64,000 nucleotides of DNA from GCA-003244245 sp036266995 (GCA_036266995.1 DATAWX010000224.1:1-64000), one strand, 5' to 3'. Shown: positions 41,779-51,283, numbered from the stretch's first letter. The notes: generated from the sequence alone by a model not told the origin. Numbers and translations: made by a program.

Positions 41779-42374
41779 TGTCCCCAGTGCGCACCGAGGC
41801 GCCTCGGGCTGTGATGGGCAGACGCCGTGCCGAGTTCACCGAGGCCGGCAGGGATGACTCCACGGATACCAACGAGATGGGCCCGGCGGCGCAGGCGCAG
41901 GGCATCTGCCTGCGGCTGCTCACGGCGCGGCCGCGCAGCCGGGCCGAGCTGGCCGATGCACTGCGCAGGCGTGGGGTTCCCGAGGAGGTCGGCGAGCCGG
42001 TGCTCGACCGTCTGAGCGAGGTGGGCCTGATCGACGATGCCGCGTTCGCTGAGTCGGCGGTGCACTCCGCGCAACGTCACCGCGGCCTGGGTAGGCGAGC
42101 GCTGCGCACCGAGCTCCGACGCAGAGGAGTGCCGAGCGAGATCGTGGACCACGCGGTGGAGGCGGTGCGACCCGAAGCTGAGGAGCAGCGAGCCCGCGAA
42201 CTGGTTCAGCGCAAGCTACGCACCAGCACTGTGCGCGATGCTGGCGCCCTAGCCCGCAAACTGGGTGCGATGCTGGCCCGCAAGGGCTACCCCGAGGGGC
42301 TGGCCTGGCGGGTGGTGCACGACGAACTCGGCCCAGATGCCGGGCCCACTGACGTCGAGCCTTTTCTCGACTGA
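41778..42374 (+). CDS. recX: Regulatory protein RecX
   Basis: A helical protein of 198 residues with tandem three-helix repeats typical of RecX (RLLTARPRSRAELADALRRR, LSEVGLIDDAAFAESAVH, RGLGRRALRTELRRRGV). It inhibits RecA filaments. The ATG shares its A with the recA stop, so translation is coupled. Its last 88 bp overlap the 3' end of the LysR gene on the other strand. Confidence 0.92.
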   Translation: MSPVRTEAPRAVMGRRRAEFTEAGRDDSTDTNEMGPAAQAQGICLRLLTARPRSRAELADALRRRGVPEEVGEPVLDRLSEVGLIDDAAFAESAVHSAQRHRGLGRRALRTELRRRGVPSEIVDHAVEAVRPEAEEQRARELVQRKLRTSTVRDAGALARKLGAMLARKGYPEGLAWRVVHDELGPDAGPTDVEPFLD

Positions 42375-43324
42375 CCACCGCATGGCCCGCCGGGGGCGAT
42401 GAACTCGACGCCGGCGGGAAGGTCGCCCCGCACATGCGCGTCGCCGAGCAGTTGCAACAGAGTGGAGCGAAACTCCTCAGCGGCTCGGGTTGGTCGTACG
42501 TCGGTGCGGTGCGCAAGCGCGATCGTCCGGATCGGCGTGGGAGGGACGAACGGAACACCACGAAGCTTGGGACGGCTCGGGAGAACCATGCTGGGGACTA
42601 CGGCCACCCCGAGTCCGGCCTCGACGAAACTGAGGACCGCGTCCATCTCGCCCCCCTCGATGGCGAACCGCGGCTGAAATCCAGCTCGCTGACAGGCCGT
42701 GAGAGTCATCGACCTGAGGTCGTAGCCCTCCCGGAACATTACCAGCGGTCGGTCCCGGAGGTCCTCAATCCGAAACGAGTCGAAGTCGAGGTCCATGCTG
42801 CGCGGCACGGCGACGGTAAGTTGCTCGCGAAGGATCGGGACGGTATCCAGGGTGGGGTCGCCGCGCTGCACCGGCGACGTGAGCATCGCCAGGTCGATAG
42901 CGCCTTCGGCGAGTTGTCGCACCAGGTCTCGGGATCCGCTCTCGTCGATGACGAGTTGGATGCCGGGGTAGCGGAGGCGGAAGCAGGCGAGTGCGTGGGC
43001 CAGTGGCCCGGTGCACAGGCTCGGGGTGGCACCCAGCCGCAGCCGCCCCTGGCGGAGCTCGGCGAGCTCGTGGACCTGCAACCGGGCAGTCTCGACGTCA
43101 GCCAGGATTCGCTTGGCGAAGGGGACGAGTACCTCTCCGGCTGGCGTGAGAGTCACATTGCCCCGGGCCCGATGGAACAGTTCGCTGCCCAGTTCGCGCT
43201 CCAGGCAGTGGATCTGTTTGCTGAGCGAAGGCTGGGCGACGTGCGTGAGCTCAGCCGCCCTGGTGAAGTGGCGGGTCCGGGCGACGGCGAGGAAGTACAC
43301 CAGTTGCTGGAGTTGCACTGTCAT
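42287..43324 (-). CDS. LysR-family transcriptional regulator
   Basis: A 345-residue regulator. The winged HTH covers residues 1-60 (LVYFLAVARTRHFTRAAELTHVAQPSLSKQ) and a LysR substrate domain follows. The last ~40 residues are an unusual tail lying antisense to recX; family proteins usually end near residue 300. It is divergent from the sdh operon and may control it. A LysR-type dyad overlaps its own start codon. Confidence 0.85.
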   Translation of the reverse strand: MTVQLQQLVYFLAVARTRHFTRAAELTHVAQPSLSKQIHCLERELGSELFHRARGNVTLTPAGEVLVPFAKRILADVETARLQVHELAELRQGRLRLGATPSLCTGPLAHALACFRLRYPGIQLVIDESGSRDLVRQLAEGAIDLAMLTSPVQRGDPTLDTVPILREQLTVAVPRSMDLDFDSFRIEDLRDRPLVMFREGYDLRSMTLTACQRAGFQPRFAIEGGEMDAVLSFVEAGLGVAVVPSMVLPSRPKLRGVPFVPPTPIRTIALAHRTDVRPTRAAEEFRSTLLQLLGDAHVRGDLPAGVEFIAPGGPCGGQSRKGSTSVGPASGPSSSCTTRQASPSG

Positions 43325-43337
43325 AGCCTATCGCTAT
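43323..43337. promoter_or_regulatory. LysR-type dyad (T-N11-A) at the regulator start
   Basis: ATAGC-CTATC-GCTAT is a perfect 5-bp dyad with the ATA-N9-TAT spacing typical of LysR boxes. It overlaps the start codon of the LysR gene in the divergent gap with sdhC. A related half-site, TTATCGCT, occurs about 70 bp further toward sdhC. The rest of 43338-43498 holds nothing else I recognise. Confidence 0.45.
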
Positions 43338-43498
43338 CGAGACCAGCGCCACCATGTCTTGGACGTGTGCCATGGACTCGGCTTACTGTGAGTTATCGCT
43401 GCGTGGGCTGCCGGTAGGCGGCGACCTCCTTCGACGGCGGCGGCCGCCGCAGGCTGAACTAATCATGCTGGCCCTAGCCACCGACCTGAATCGACGTC

Positions 43499-44335
43499 AT
43501 GACAACCACCTCATCGCCCCCGCCCTGGGGGGGTGCCCCACCTGGTCAGGCACAGTCCGGTCGGGTAGCGATCTCCGCACGGACGTTGCGCACCGACCGA
43601 TGGTGGGTATCGCCCTTGGTGACGGCCGTCGTGCTGGGGGCCTTCATCATCTACACGACGGTCCGGCTGTTTATGCGGGCGGACTACTGGGTTGGGCAAT
43701 ACCACTATCTCACCCCGTTGTACTCGCCGTGTTTGAGCGACTCATGCGCCCCGGGGTCGTCGCATCTAGGCACTATCTTGCCGGCGTTTCCCCTGGCGCT
43801 ACCGCTGCCGATCTTGATTTTCCCGATCCTCGCGGGATTCCGAGCCAGCTGTTACTACTACCGCAAGGCCGGTTACCGAGCGTTTCTTCAGTCGCCGCCG
43901 GGTTGCGCCGTCACCGAGCCGGCCAAGAAGTACACTGGGGAAACCCGCTTTCCCCTGGTTCTGCAGAACCTGCACCGGTACTTCTTCTATCTCGCGAGTC
44001 TGTTGCTACTGATCAACACCTATGACGCGGCGGTGGCATTCTTCCCCGCCTCCGGAGGTTTCGGCGTGGGTCTTGGTTCGCTGATCCTGCTGGTCAACGT
44101 CACGATGCTGTGGCTGTACTCGCTGTCGTGCCACGCGTGCCGGCACATCTTCGGAGGCAGGCTCAAGCACTTCTCCCAGCATCCCCTGCGCTACTGGCTC
44201 TGGACGAAACTATCCAAGCTCAACGGACGCCACATGCAGTTCGCCTGGACGTCGCTGATCACTGTGATGCTCACGGACTTCTACATCATGGCTGTTTCCG
44301 CCGGCTGGATAGCTGACCTGCGGCTGTTCAACTGA
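43499..44335 (+). CDS. Succinate dehydrogenase membrane anchor (Sdh1 type, Rv0249c-like)
   Basis: A 278-residue polytopic membrane protein with at least five hydrophobic helices. Likely haem or quinone-site His residues lie in NLHRYFFYLAS and SLSCHACRHIFGG. It is the single large anchor typical of the mycobacterial Sdh1 complex rather than separate SdhC and SdhD. It is followed by sdhA and sdhB. No good ribosome binding site precedes the ATG at 43499. Confidence 0.8.
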   Translation: MTTTSSPPPWGGAPPGQAQSGRVAISARTLRTDRWWVSPLVTAVVLGAFIIYTTVRLFMRADYWVGQYHYLTPLYSPCLSDSCAPGSSHLGTILPAFPLALPLPILIFPILAGFRASCYYYRKAGYRAFLQSPPGCAVTEPAKKYTGETRFPLVLQNLHRYFFYLASLLLLINTYDAAVAFFPASGGFGVGLGSLILLVNVTMLWLYSLSCHACRHIFGGRLKHFSQHPLRYWLWTKLSKLNGRHMQFAWTSLITVMLTDFYIMAVSAGWIADLRLFN

Positions 44336-44364
44336 CTGTCAACTAGACGAGAGAACCGGTACCT

Positions 44365-46263
44365 ATGACCGAGATCGAGCGGCACGACTACGATGTCGTG
44401 GTGATCGGCGCGGGCGGCGCCGGGCTGCGCGCCGCGATCGAGGCGCGCGAGCTGGGCAAGCGCACCGCTGTTGTCTGCAAATCCCTGTTCGGCAAGGCCC
44501 ACACCGTGATGGCTGAGGGAGGCATCGCGGCATCGATGGGCAATGCGAACCCACGGGACAGTTGGCAGGTCCATTTCCGCGACACCATGCGCGGCGGCAA
44601 GTTCCTCAACAACTGGCGAATGGCCGAGTTACATGCCAAGGAAGCGCCGCAACGGGTATGGGAGCTGGAGACCTACGGTGCGCTGTTCGACCGCACCAAG
44701 GACGGCAAGATCAGCCAGCGCAACTTCGGGGGGCATGAGTACCCGCGGCTGGCGCATGTCGGAGACCGCACGGGTCTGGAGCTGATCCGCACCCTGCAGC
44801 AGAAGATCGTTTCGCTCCAACAGGATGATTTCGCCCAACACGGCGACTATGAGGCCAACCTCAAGGTCTTCGCCGAATGCACGATCACGGACCTGCTCAC
44901 CGACGGCGACGTGGTATCCGGGGCATTCGGCTACTGGCGCGAGACCGGCCGCTTCATCCGGTTCGACGCGCCTGCCGTGGTGCTGGCCACCGGCGGCATC
45001 GGGAAGGCGTTCAAGGTCACCAGCAACTCCTGGGAGTACACCGGGGACGGGCACGCGCTCGCGCTGCGGTGCGGTGCCGCGCTGATCAACATGGAGTTCG
45101 TCCAGTTCCACCCCACCGGAATGGTGTGGCCGCCCAGCGTCAAGGGGATCCTGGTCACCGAGTCGGTCCGCGGTGACGGTGGTGTGCTGCGTAACTCCGA
45201 GAACAAGCGCTTCATGTTCAACTACATCCCCGAGGTCTTCAAGCAGCAGTACGCGACCTCGGAGCAGGAGGCAGACCGCTGGTACGACGATCCGGAGCAC
45301 AACCGCAGGCCACCGGAGCTGCTGCCTCGTGACGAGGTTGCGCGTGCGATCAATTCTGAGGTCAAGGCCGGTCGTGGGTCGCCGCATGGCGGGGTCATGC
45401 TCGACGTCTCCACCCGGCTGCCCGCCGAGGTCATCATGAAGCGACTGCCCTCGATGTATCACCAGTTCAAGGAACTGGCCGACGTCGATATCACCGCCGG
45501 GCCCATGGAGGTCGGCCCTACCTGCCACTACGTGATGGGGGGCGTGCAGGTCGATCCGGATACCGCGGCAGCCTCGGTGCGCGGTCTGTTCGCCGCCGGT
45601 GAGGTCGCCGGCGGGATGCACGGCTCCAACAGGCTGGGCGGCAACTCGTTGTCCGACCTGCTCGTGTTCGGTCGCCGGGCCGGTCTCGGAGCGGCGACCT
45701 ATGTGGACTCCCTCGGTGCGCGCCGGCCGTCGGTTCGCGAGGCCGACCTCGACGCTGCGGCGCAGCGGGCGATCAGCCCGTTCCGGGCAGAGCGCAGCGC
45801 GGACGCCGAGAACCCCTACCTGCTCCACCAGGACCTTCAGCAGGTCATGAACGACCTGGTCGGCATCATCCGCAAAGCAGACGAGATACAACTTGCGCTG
45901 AAGAAGCTCGACGAGCTGCGTGAGCGAGCCGAGCACCTCGTGGTGGAGGGCCACCGGCAGTTCAACCCCGGCTGGCACCTCGCGCTGGACCTGCGGAACA
46001 TGCTCGCGGTCAGCGAGTGCGTCGCCCGGGCCGCGCTGGAACGCACCGAGAGCCGGGGCGGGCACACCCGAGATGACTTCCCGGTGATGGATGCCGACTG
46101 GCGGCACGTCCTGTTGGTGTGCACTCAGCACACCGATGGTGGCAGCGTTCGCGTCGAACGCGAGGAGCAAGTCCCGATGCGCGCGGACCTCAGTGAACTG
46201 TTCGAGCTCGACGAGCTGAAGAAGTACTTCACCGCTGACGAGCTCCCCGGAGGGACGGTCTGA
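44365..46263 (+). CDS. sdhA: Succinate dehydrogenase/fumarate reductase flavoprotein subunit
   Basis: A 632-residue flavoprotein. The N-terminal FAD fold is VVVIGAGGAGLRAAIEA and the covalent-FAD His lies in GKAHTVMAEGG. Substrate-site segments include MEFVQFHPTGM, TCHYVMGGVQVD and HGSNRLGGNSLSDLLVFGRRAG. It oxidises succinate to fumarate. It lies 29 bp after the anchor gene and 1 bp before sdhB. Confidence 0.93.
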   Translation: MTEIERHDYDVVVIGAGGAGLRAAIEARELGKRTAVVCKSLFGKAHTVMAEGGIAASMGNANPRDSWQVHFRDTMRGGKFLNNWRMAELHAKEAPQRVWELETYGALFDRTKDGKISQRNFGGHEYPRLAHVGDRTGLELIRTLQQKIVSLQQDDFAQHGDYEANLKVFAECTITDLLTDGDVVSGAFGYWRETGRFIRFDAPAVVLATGGIGKAFKVTSNSWEYTGDGHALALRCGAALINMEFVQFHPTGMVWPPSVKGILVTESVRGDGGVLRNSENKRFMFNYIPEVFKQQYATSEQEADRWYDDPEHNRRPPELLPRDEVARAINSEVKAGRGSPHGGVMLDVSTRLPAEVIMKRLPSMYHQFKELADVDITAGPMEVGPTCHYVMGGVQVDPDTAAASVRGLFAAGEVAGGMHGSNRLGGNSLSDLLVFGRRAGLGAATYVDSLGARRPSVREADLDAAAQRAISPFRAERSADAENPYLLHQDLQQVMNDLVGIIRKADEIQLALKKLDELRERAEHLVVEGHRQFNPGWHLALDLRNMLAVSECVARAALERTESRGGHTRDDFPVMDADWRHVLLVCTQHTDGGSVRVEREEQVPMRADLSELFELDELKKYFTADELPGGTV

Positions 46264-46264
46264 C

Positions 46265-47023
46265 ATGGGCGATCAGCGGCATTTCCGGGTATGGCGGGGG
46301 GACCCCGGCGGCGGCGACCTGGTCGATTTCGACGTGGAGGTCAATGAGGGAGAGGTGGTCCTGGATGTGATCCACCGCTTGCAGGCCACCCAGGCTCCCG
46401 ATCTCGCGGTGCGATGGAACTGCAAGGCCGGCAAGTGCGGATCGTGCAGCGCCGAGATCAACGGCAGACCGCGGCTGTTGTGCATGACCCGGATGTCCAC
46501 GTTGCCACCGCAACTGCCGGTGACGGTCACTCCGATGCGAACCTTCCCGGTCGTCCGCGACCTCGTCACGGACGTGTCATACAACTATCGCAAGGCACGC
46601 GAGGTGCGTTCGTTCATGCCGCCCAAAGGTGTGGAGCCTGGCGAGTACCGGATGCAGCAAGTGGACGTCGAGCGCTCGCAGGAGTTCCGCAAGTGCATCG
46701 AATGTTTCCTGTGCCAGAACACCTGTCACGTGATCCGCGATCACGAGGAGAACAAGGAGAACTTTTCCGGGCCGCGTTTCCTCATGCGCATCGCCGAACT
46801 GGACATGCACCCGCTGGACGCTGCCAACGAGGAGGGCGTGGATCGCAAACGGGCCGCCCAGGACGAGCACGGACTTGGATTGTGCAACATCACCAAGTGC
46901 TGTACCGAAGTCTGCCCCGAGCACATCAAGATCACCGACAATGCCCTGATTCCGATGAAGGAACGGGTGGTGGATCTTCGCTTCGACCCGCTGATCCGGC
47001 TGCTGCGTCGCAAGCGGAGTTAG
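46265..47023 (+). CDS. sdhB: Succinate dehydrogenase iron-sulfur subunit
   Basis: A 252-residue electron-transfer subunit with all three cluster motifs: 2Fe-2S in CKAGKCGSC ... LLC, then CIECFLCQNTC, and CNITKCCTEVCPEH for the 4Fe-4S and 3Fe-4S sites. It ends 1 bp before the 3' end of the convergent MntP-like gene, so no terminator space exists between them. Confidence 0.93.
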   Translation: MGDQRHFRVWRGDPGGGDLVDFDVEVNEGEVVLDVIHRLQATQAPDLAVRWNCKAGKCGSCSAEINGRPRLLCMTRMSTLPPQLPVTVTPMRTFPVVRDLVTDVSYNYRKAREVRSFMPPKGVEPGEYRMQQVDVERSQEFRKCIECFLCQNTCHVIRDHEENKENFSGPRFLMRIAELDMHPLDAANEEGVDRKRAAQDEHGLGLCNITKCCTEVCPEHIKITDNALIPMKERVVDLRFDPLIRLLRRKRS

Positions 47024-47024
47024 G

Positions 47025-47711
47025 TCAGCGGAGCACTCGGGGCGGGTGGGATCGGGCCTCGTGGCGGAGGTAGATGGTGCCCGCACCCAGGACAAGTACG
47101 AGGATGCTAGCGACTCCGGCGTCGCCCGCAGTGACCAGCCTGGTACGGATCAGCGCTTCGGCTAACAGATAGACGCCGAGAATGATCAGCATGGGGCCAG
47201 CGAGGCGTTCGATGCGCTCGCGCACGTGTTCGCTGATCCGGACGCCGAAGGACAGCCCTAGCTGGGAGACGACCAGTGTTTGGATTGTGATGACGGCAAC
47301 GATGGTGGCCGGTACGGTGAGGCCGGCGCCGAGGCCGAGGCTGAAGCCGATCGCCAGTTCGTCGAGGCTGATCGATAACGCGAGCCCGACCAGAGCGGCG
47401 CCACGCGCGCTGGTGAGTCGCCGCGCCTTCGCCACCTCGTCGTCTTCTTCATTGGCCCGCCATAGGTAGCCGCCGAGTACAACGAGCAGGCCACCGGAGA
47501 GGTAGTCTGCGACGCTCCCGACGGTATGTCCAAGGGATGCGCCGAGCGCGAGACCCACCAATGGCATACCGCCTTCGAAAATGGCAAAGATCGCTGAAAT
47601 CCTCCACCGAGCCTGGCCGGACGGCCGGCTCGCACCCACCGCGGCGGCGATCGCGAAGGTGTCCAGACCCAGCGGTAGCACGAACAACAGGAGACTAACA
47701 ATGTTGCCCAT
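47025..47711 (-). CDS. MntP-like manganese efflux pump family protein (first copy)
   Basis: I chose the ATG at 47711 (GGAG 4 nt upstream), giving 228 residues with about six hydrophobic helices. The repeated half motifs VLPLGLDTFAIAAAVG and GLALSISLDELAIGFSLG each carry the Asp expected in MntP and related exporters. The family exports Mn2+ or similar ions. A second copy lies divergently 453 bp away. Confidence 0.75.
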   Translation of the reverse strand: MGNIVSLLLFVLPLGLDTFAIAAAVGASRPSGQARWRISAIFAIFEGGMPLVGLALGASLGHTVGSVADYLSGGLLVVLGGYLWRANEEDDEVAKARRLTSARGAALVGLALSISLDELAIGFSLGLGAGLTVPATIVAVITIQTLVVSQLGLSFGVRISEHVRERIERLAGPMLIILGVYLLAEALIRTRLVTAGDAGVASILVLVLGAGTIYLRHEARSHPPRVLR

Positions 47712-48164
47712 GGGCTCCGGTCCTGGTCGATAGAAGGTATCGGGGGAACGGTACAACGTGGGGGCAACGCCCATCGAAGTGATCACATGAACTCGGCGCC
47801 GAGATGACGCAGGCGCGCGCCGGGCGGTGCTGATTCGACCAGATTCGGCGTTTGATGCCGTGCGTCGATGGCGGGCATCACTCTTCTGGGTTTGGTCATC
47901 TCCGGTCGCTGCGCTCTGGCTCAAGTCGTACCCGGTAGCTGAGGATTGTCTCGGGCGAACAGGCTAATTCACCGGGGTTCGACCAATCGCTGGACCGGTC
48001 AGCGCTCAGGGCAGACCGATGGGCGCAGCCAGCCAACCACGGTTCTCAGGTTTCGACGACGCTGTGACCCGCATCCCATAAGGTTCCTTGCTGGGTGATC
48101 CGAGGTGGAACTTCAGAGCGGAAGCACCCTGGCATTCTTCATTGGATAGAGGTCATATTCTTCT
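47712..48164. other. Intergenic gap between two MntP-like genes
   Basis: This 453-bp gap between the divergent pumps holds no gene I can support. I looked for a manganese-type (yybP-ykoY) riboswitch and a metal-regulator dyad and saw neither. A GAGG near 48149 is too far from the second pump's start to be convincing. Confidence 0.5.
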
Positions 48165-48731
48165 GTGCTAGGATCACTTACCAAGACCGTGGTCTTCGTG
48201 CTGCCATTGGGTCTGGACGTGTTATCCGTCTCCACCGCCCTCGGTGTTCTGGGACTGACTGGTCGGGAACGGTGGCGGGTCTCGCTAGTGCTCGCTACCT
48301 GCCAGGTCAGCGCAATGTTCATCGGCCTGGTGCTCGGCGCGGAACTCGCTGCGGCGATCGGGGAGCCAGCAGGTTACGTCGGTGCCGGTGTCTTCGTCCT
48401 GCTGGGGGCTTACTTACTGCTAGACCGGGACACCCATGAGGCCGAGCGCGTCCGCAAGCGGATTAGCGAGAGCGCCTTCGGGCTCATTGGGCTTGGCATT
48501 TCGATCAGCCCGGATGAGCTCGTGGCCGGCTTCGGTCTTGGCCTGGCCCATATCCCGATTGGCGCCGGCTTCATCGCCATCGCGCTCCAAGGGTTGATCG
48601 CCTCGCAGCTCGGATTATTCCTCGGCGCGCGGGTCGGTGAACGATTCCGCAACGCAGCGGGACGACTCGCCGCCGGCGGTTTGCTCCTGATTGGCTTATA
48701 TCAACTCGTCGAGCAGCTCATCGGCGGTTAG
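48165..48731 (+). CDS. MntP-like manganese efflux pump family protein (second copy)
   Basis: A 188-residue protein with six hydrophobic segments and the same paired Asp motifs as its neighbour: FVLPLGLDVLSVSTALG and GLGISISPDELVAGFGLG. It is similar in plan but diverged in sequence from the first copy. The pair may act together or export different ions. The GTG at 48165 is a tentative start; the mature core begins at KTVVFVLPLG. Confidence 0.75.
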   Translation: MLGSLTKTVVFVLPLGLDVLSVSTALGVLGLTGRERWRVSLVLATCQVSAMFIGLVLGAELAAAIGEPAGYVGAGVFVLLGAYLLLDRDTHEAERVRKRISESAFGLIGLGISISPDELVAGFGLGLAHIPIGAGFIAIALQGLIASQLGLFLGARVGERFRNAAGRLAAGGLLLIGLYQLVEQLIGG

Positions 48732-48756
48732 CGGCGCGCGGCGGCGTCCAGGTAGG

Positions 48757-49470
48757 TCAGCGGGGTACCGGCGACCTGGGCACCGGAGTGCCGAGATACT
48801 CGGTGTAGAGGCGCGCCCAGGTACCGTCGTCGATCGCCCGCCGCAGCACCGCAGTGACGCGTTCGCGGAGCACTGGGTCGCCCGGCGGCAGGCCGATACC
48901 GTATTCGGTGCCGCCTAGCACCAGATACGGACCCGCGATGTCCACCTTGGTGCTGTGCGCTGCGGTGATCTGGTAACCGCCGAGAGCGAGATCCGCTTCG
49001 CCCCGGCCCAGTGCGGCCTCCCGGCTACCCGAGGCCAACGGTTTGAAGCTGGTCCGGGTGGGATCCACCCCCAAGTCATGGGCGATCAGATCGAGCATCG
49101 CGATATCGAAGCCGGTGTACCCGCCCGTACTCGGCGAGCGCTGCGCCAGACCAGGTGCTTCCTGGATAGCGACGATGATCTTGCCGCGCCCAACGATCCG
49201 GTCGATGGCAGGCGATCCGCTACTCGCCGGACGAGCTGGGGCGACCGTGTCGAAGGGGCTGCCGGCCACCGGTACCGGATGATCACGGAACGGGGCGGTG
49301 ATCCCGTCGACGGCACGCCCCAGCACCCACAGCGCTGCGACCGCGAGGACTAGGAGCAGCACGAGCAGGCAGCCGATCCGGCGTGGCCGCAGCCAGCCGC
49401 GCCGGCGGAGGAGATACAAGATCGACCGGAACCGGGGGACCGGACCTCGGGTCACCGTTCGGCTGCGCAC
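48757..49470 (-). CDS. Membrane-anchored solute-binding protein (family 3)
   Basis: From the GTG at 49470 the protein has 237 residues: a basic start, one transmembrane helix near 35-55 (IGCLLVLLLVLAVAALWVLG), then a periplasmic amino-acid-binding fold (KIIVAIQEAPGL, GYTGFDIAMLDLIAHDLGVD, VDIAGPYLVLGGTEYGIGLP). It resembles GluB encoded 5 kb away but has no lipobox and no permease genes beside it. It may be a sensor or an orphan binding protein. The start is uncertain. Confidence 0.7.
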   Translation of the reverse strand: MRSRTVTRGPVPRFRSILYLLRRRGWLRPRRIGCLLVLLLVLAVAALWVLGRAVDGITAPFRDHPVPVAGSPFDTVAPARPASSGSPAIDRIVGRGKIIVAIQEAPGLAQRSPSTGGYTGFDIAMLDLIAHDLGVDPTRTSFKPLASGSREAALGRGEADLALGGYQITAAHSTKVDIAGPYLVLGGTEYGIGLPPGDPVLRERVTAVLRRAIDDGTWARLYTEYLGTPVPRSPVPR

Positions 49471-49573
49471 CGCGACGACTCTAGGCTCGGCCGTCCAGGA
49501 CGCAAAGTGATCATCCCGGATCCTCGTGCGTGAAGCCTGGTCGGAGATGTCGAAGCACCAGAGGTGGTGTGCC

Positions 49574-51022
49574 ATGAAGGGATTGGCGCGGGATCGCCTC
49601 GACGAGCGCGTCGGGGACGGGCTCGAGGCGATCCTGGGCGCGCACCACCGGCGCCGGCTGCACCGCCTCGGTTGGGGAGATGTGCTGGCAGCGCGGCAAG
49701 TGGACGACCGGTTCGCCGCCCGCCGCCCGGTTCGCGAGGGCAATTCCGTTGAGGTGCTCGTCGACGGCGAAGCAGGATGTGCAGCCATGGCGGTGGCCAT
49801 CGCAGGCTCGCGCTCCCACGTCCATATCGCAAACTGGCACGCCAGTCCGGACTTCCGACTCCTGCGTGAGCCGTCGGCTCCCACGCTGGGGCAACTGCTT
49901 GCCGAGGTCGCCGAGCGCGCCGCAGTCCGCGTGCTGCTATGGGCCGGTCCGCCATTGCCGGTTTTCCGGCCTACCCGCCGTGAGGTGGTCGCCTCCCGGG
50001 ACGGGTTCACCCGCGGCACGAAGGTGCACTGCGTCCTCGACGCTCGGGAACGGACGTTGCACTGTCACCACGAGAAGGTCGTCGTCATCGACGACACGAC
50101 GGCCTTCGTCGGGGGGATCGACTTCACCGCCCTGCAGGGCGACCGCAACGACAGCAACGCACACCACCCCCATGGCCCGCTGGGCTGGCACGACGCGGTG
50201 GTGCGGTTGTCCGGACCGATCGTGGCGGACGTGGCCGGCCACTTCGCGCAGCGCTGGTCGGAGGTGGCCGGCGAAACGCTGCCCGCGCCGCAGCCGCCCC
50301 AGCCAGCCGGAGCGACCGCTGTACAGCTGGTGCGCACCATCCCCGAGCGGACCTACCGGTTCGCCCCGCGCGGAGAGTTCACGATCCTGGACACCTACCT
50401 GCGCGCCCTGCGTAGCGCGCAGCATCTGGTGTATCTGGAGAACCAGTTTCTCTGGTCACCGGAGATCGCCGACGTCCTCATCGACAAGCTGCGGTACCCA
50501 CCGCATGACCGGTTTCGGGTGCTGCTGATGTTGCCTCGGCGGCCGAGCAATGGCGCTGACACCACGCGAGGCCAACTCGGCCGGCTGATCGAGGCAGATG
50601 GCGAGGGGCGGCGGCTGCTCACCACCACGCTCATCGCCCACGACGGACACGGCAGCGGCCCACTGTATGTCCACGCCAAGGTCGGCATCGTCGACGATGA
50701 GTGGATGACCGTCGGCTCGGCCAACCTCAACGAGCACTCCCTGTTCAACGACTCCGAGGTCAACGTCGTGACCTGTGACGAGGGACTGGCCCGGGAAACC
50801 CGGCTGCGACTGTGGTCAGAGCACCTCCAGCGGCCGGTGGCCGAGATCTCCGGCGACCCGGCCGAGGTCATCGACCGGGTGTGGCGGCCGATCGCGCAGG
50901 AGCAGGCGCAGCTTGACCGCGAGGGCGCCCCCAGGACCCACCGGCTCGCCCTGCTACCCGGCGTCTCGCGTCGCACGAGCCGGCTACTCGGCCCGATCCG
51001 GGGCGTGCTGGTGGACGGCTGA
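49574..51022 (+). CDS. Phospholipase D-like phosphodiesterase
   Basis: Two HKD motifs are visible: CHHEKVVVIDD near residue 175 and YVHAKVGIVDD near residue 375, followed by the expected GSANLNEHSL. This is the PLD superfamily, acting on phosphodiesters of lipids or nucleic acids. No signal peptide is seen. I chose the ATG at 49574, which follows AGAGGTGG; ATGs at 49547 or further upstream are possible. It is divergent from the anchored binding protein. Confidence 0.85.
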   Translation: MKGLARDRLDERVGDGLEAILGAHHRRRLHRLGWGDVLAARQVDDRFAARRPVREGNSVEVLVDGEAGCAAMAVAIAGSRSHVHIANWHASPDFRLLREPSAPTLGQLLAEVAERAAVRVLLWAGPPLPVFRPTRREVVASRDGFTRGTKVHCVLDARERTLHCHHEKVVVIDDTTAFVGGIDFTALQGDRNDSNAHHPHGPLGWHDAVVRLSGPIVADVAGHFAQRWSEVAGETLPAPQPPQPAGATAVQLVRTIPERTYRFAPRGEFTILDTYLRALRSAQHLVYLENQFLWSPEIADVLIDKLRYPPHDRFRVLLMLPRRPSNGADTTRGQLGRLIEADGEGRRLLTTTLIAHDGHGSGPLYVHAKVGIVDDEWMTVGSANLNEHSLFNDSEVNVVTCDEGLARETRLRLWSEHLQRPVAEISGDPAEVIDRVWRPIAQEQAQLDREGAPRTHRLALLPGVSRRTSRLLGPIRGVLVDG

Positions 51023-51283
51023 TCCACAAGAACGAACTTTCACGGTTGATCTCAGCCGTATTCTTGAAACGAAGCCGCCCTGTTGTCCACCATCGCCGGA
51101 CGATACAACCGGGGCGGCATCAGCCTGGCGTCGATGAATATGGCCCACTCGCAAGGGCACATCCACGTCACGTGCGCCACGCGTGCTTGGGTGATAACCA
51201 CGGCGGCGGCCTGCACCTGGGGTGGCATCCGATCGGCGGCGACATGGCCATCCGCAACAAACGGGTCCGCCGACACTGGCGGG
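51023..51283. other. Gap without a recognised gene
   Basis: This stretch lies between the PLD gene and the frameshifted XRE gene. The best frame on the minus strand (51052-51336) contains VAHVTWMCPCEWAIFIDAR, which looks protein-like, but I recognise no family and the start is unclear. A small gene or remnant is possible. Confidence 0.3.

Noticed and set aside
44629..46266. 545-codon open frame antisense to sdhA
   Set aside because: It is a shadow of a high-GC gene; the + strand has all SdhA motifs and the antisense product has no recognisable domain.
47712..48164. Manganese riboswitch expected in front of MntP genes
   Set aside because: No yybP-ykoY core sequence was seen on either strand.
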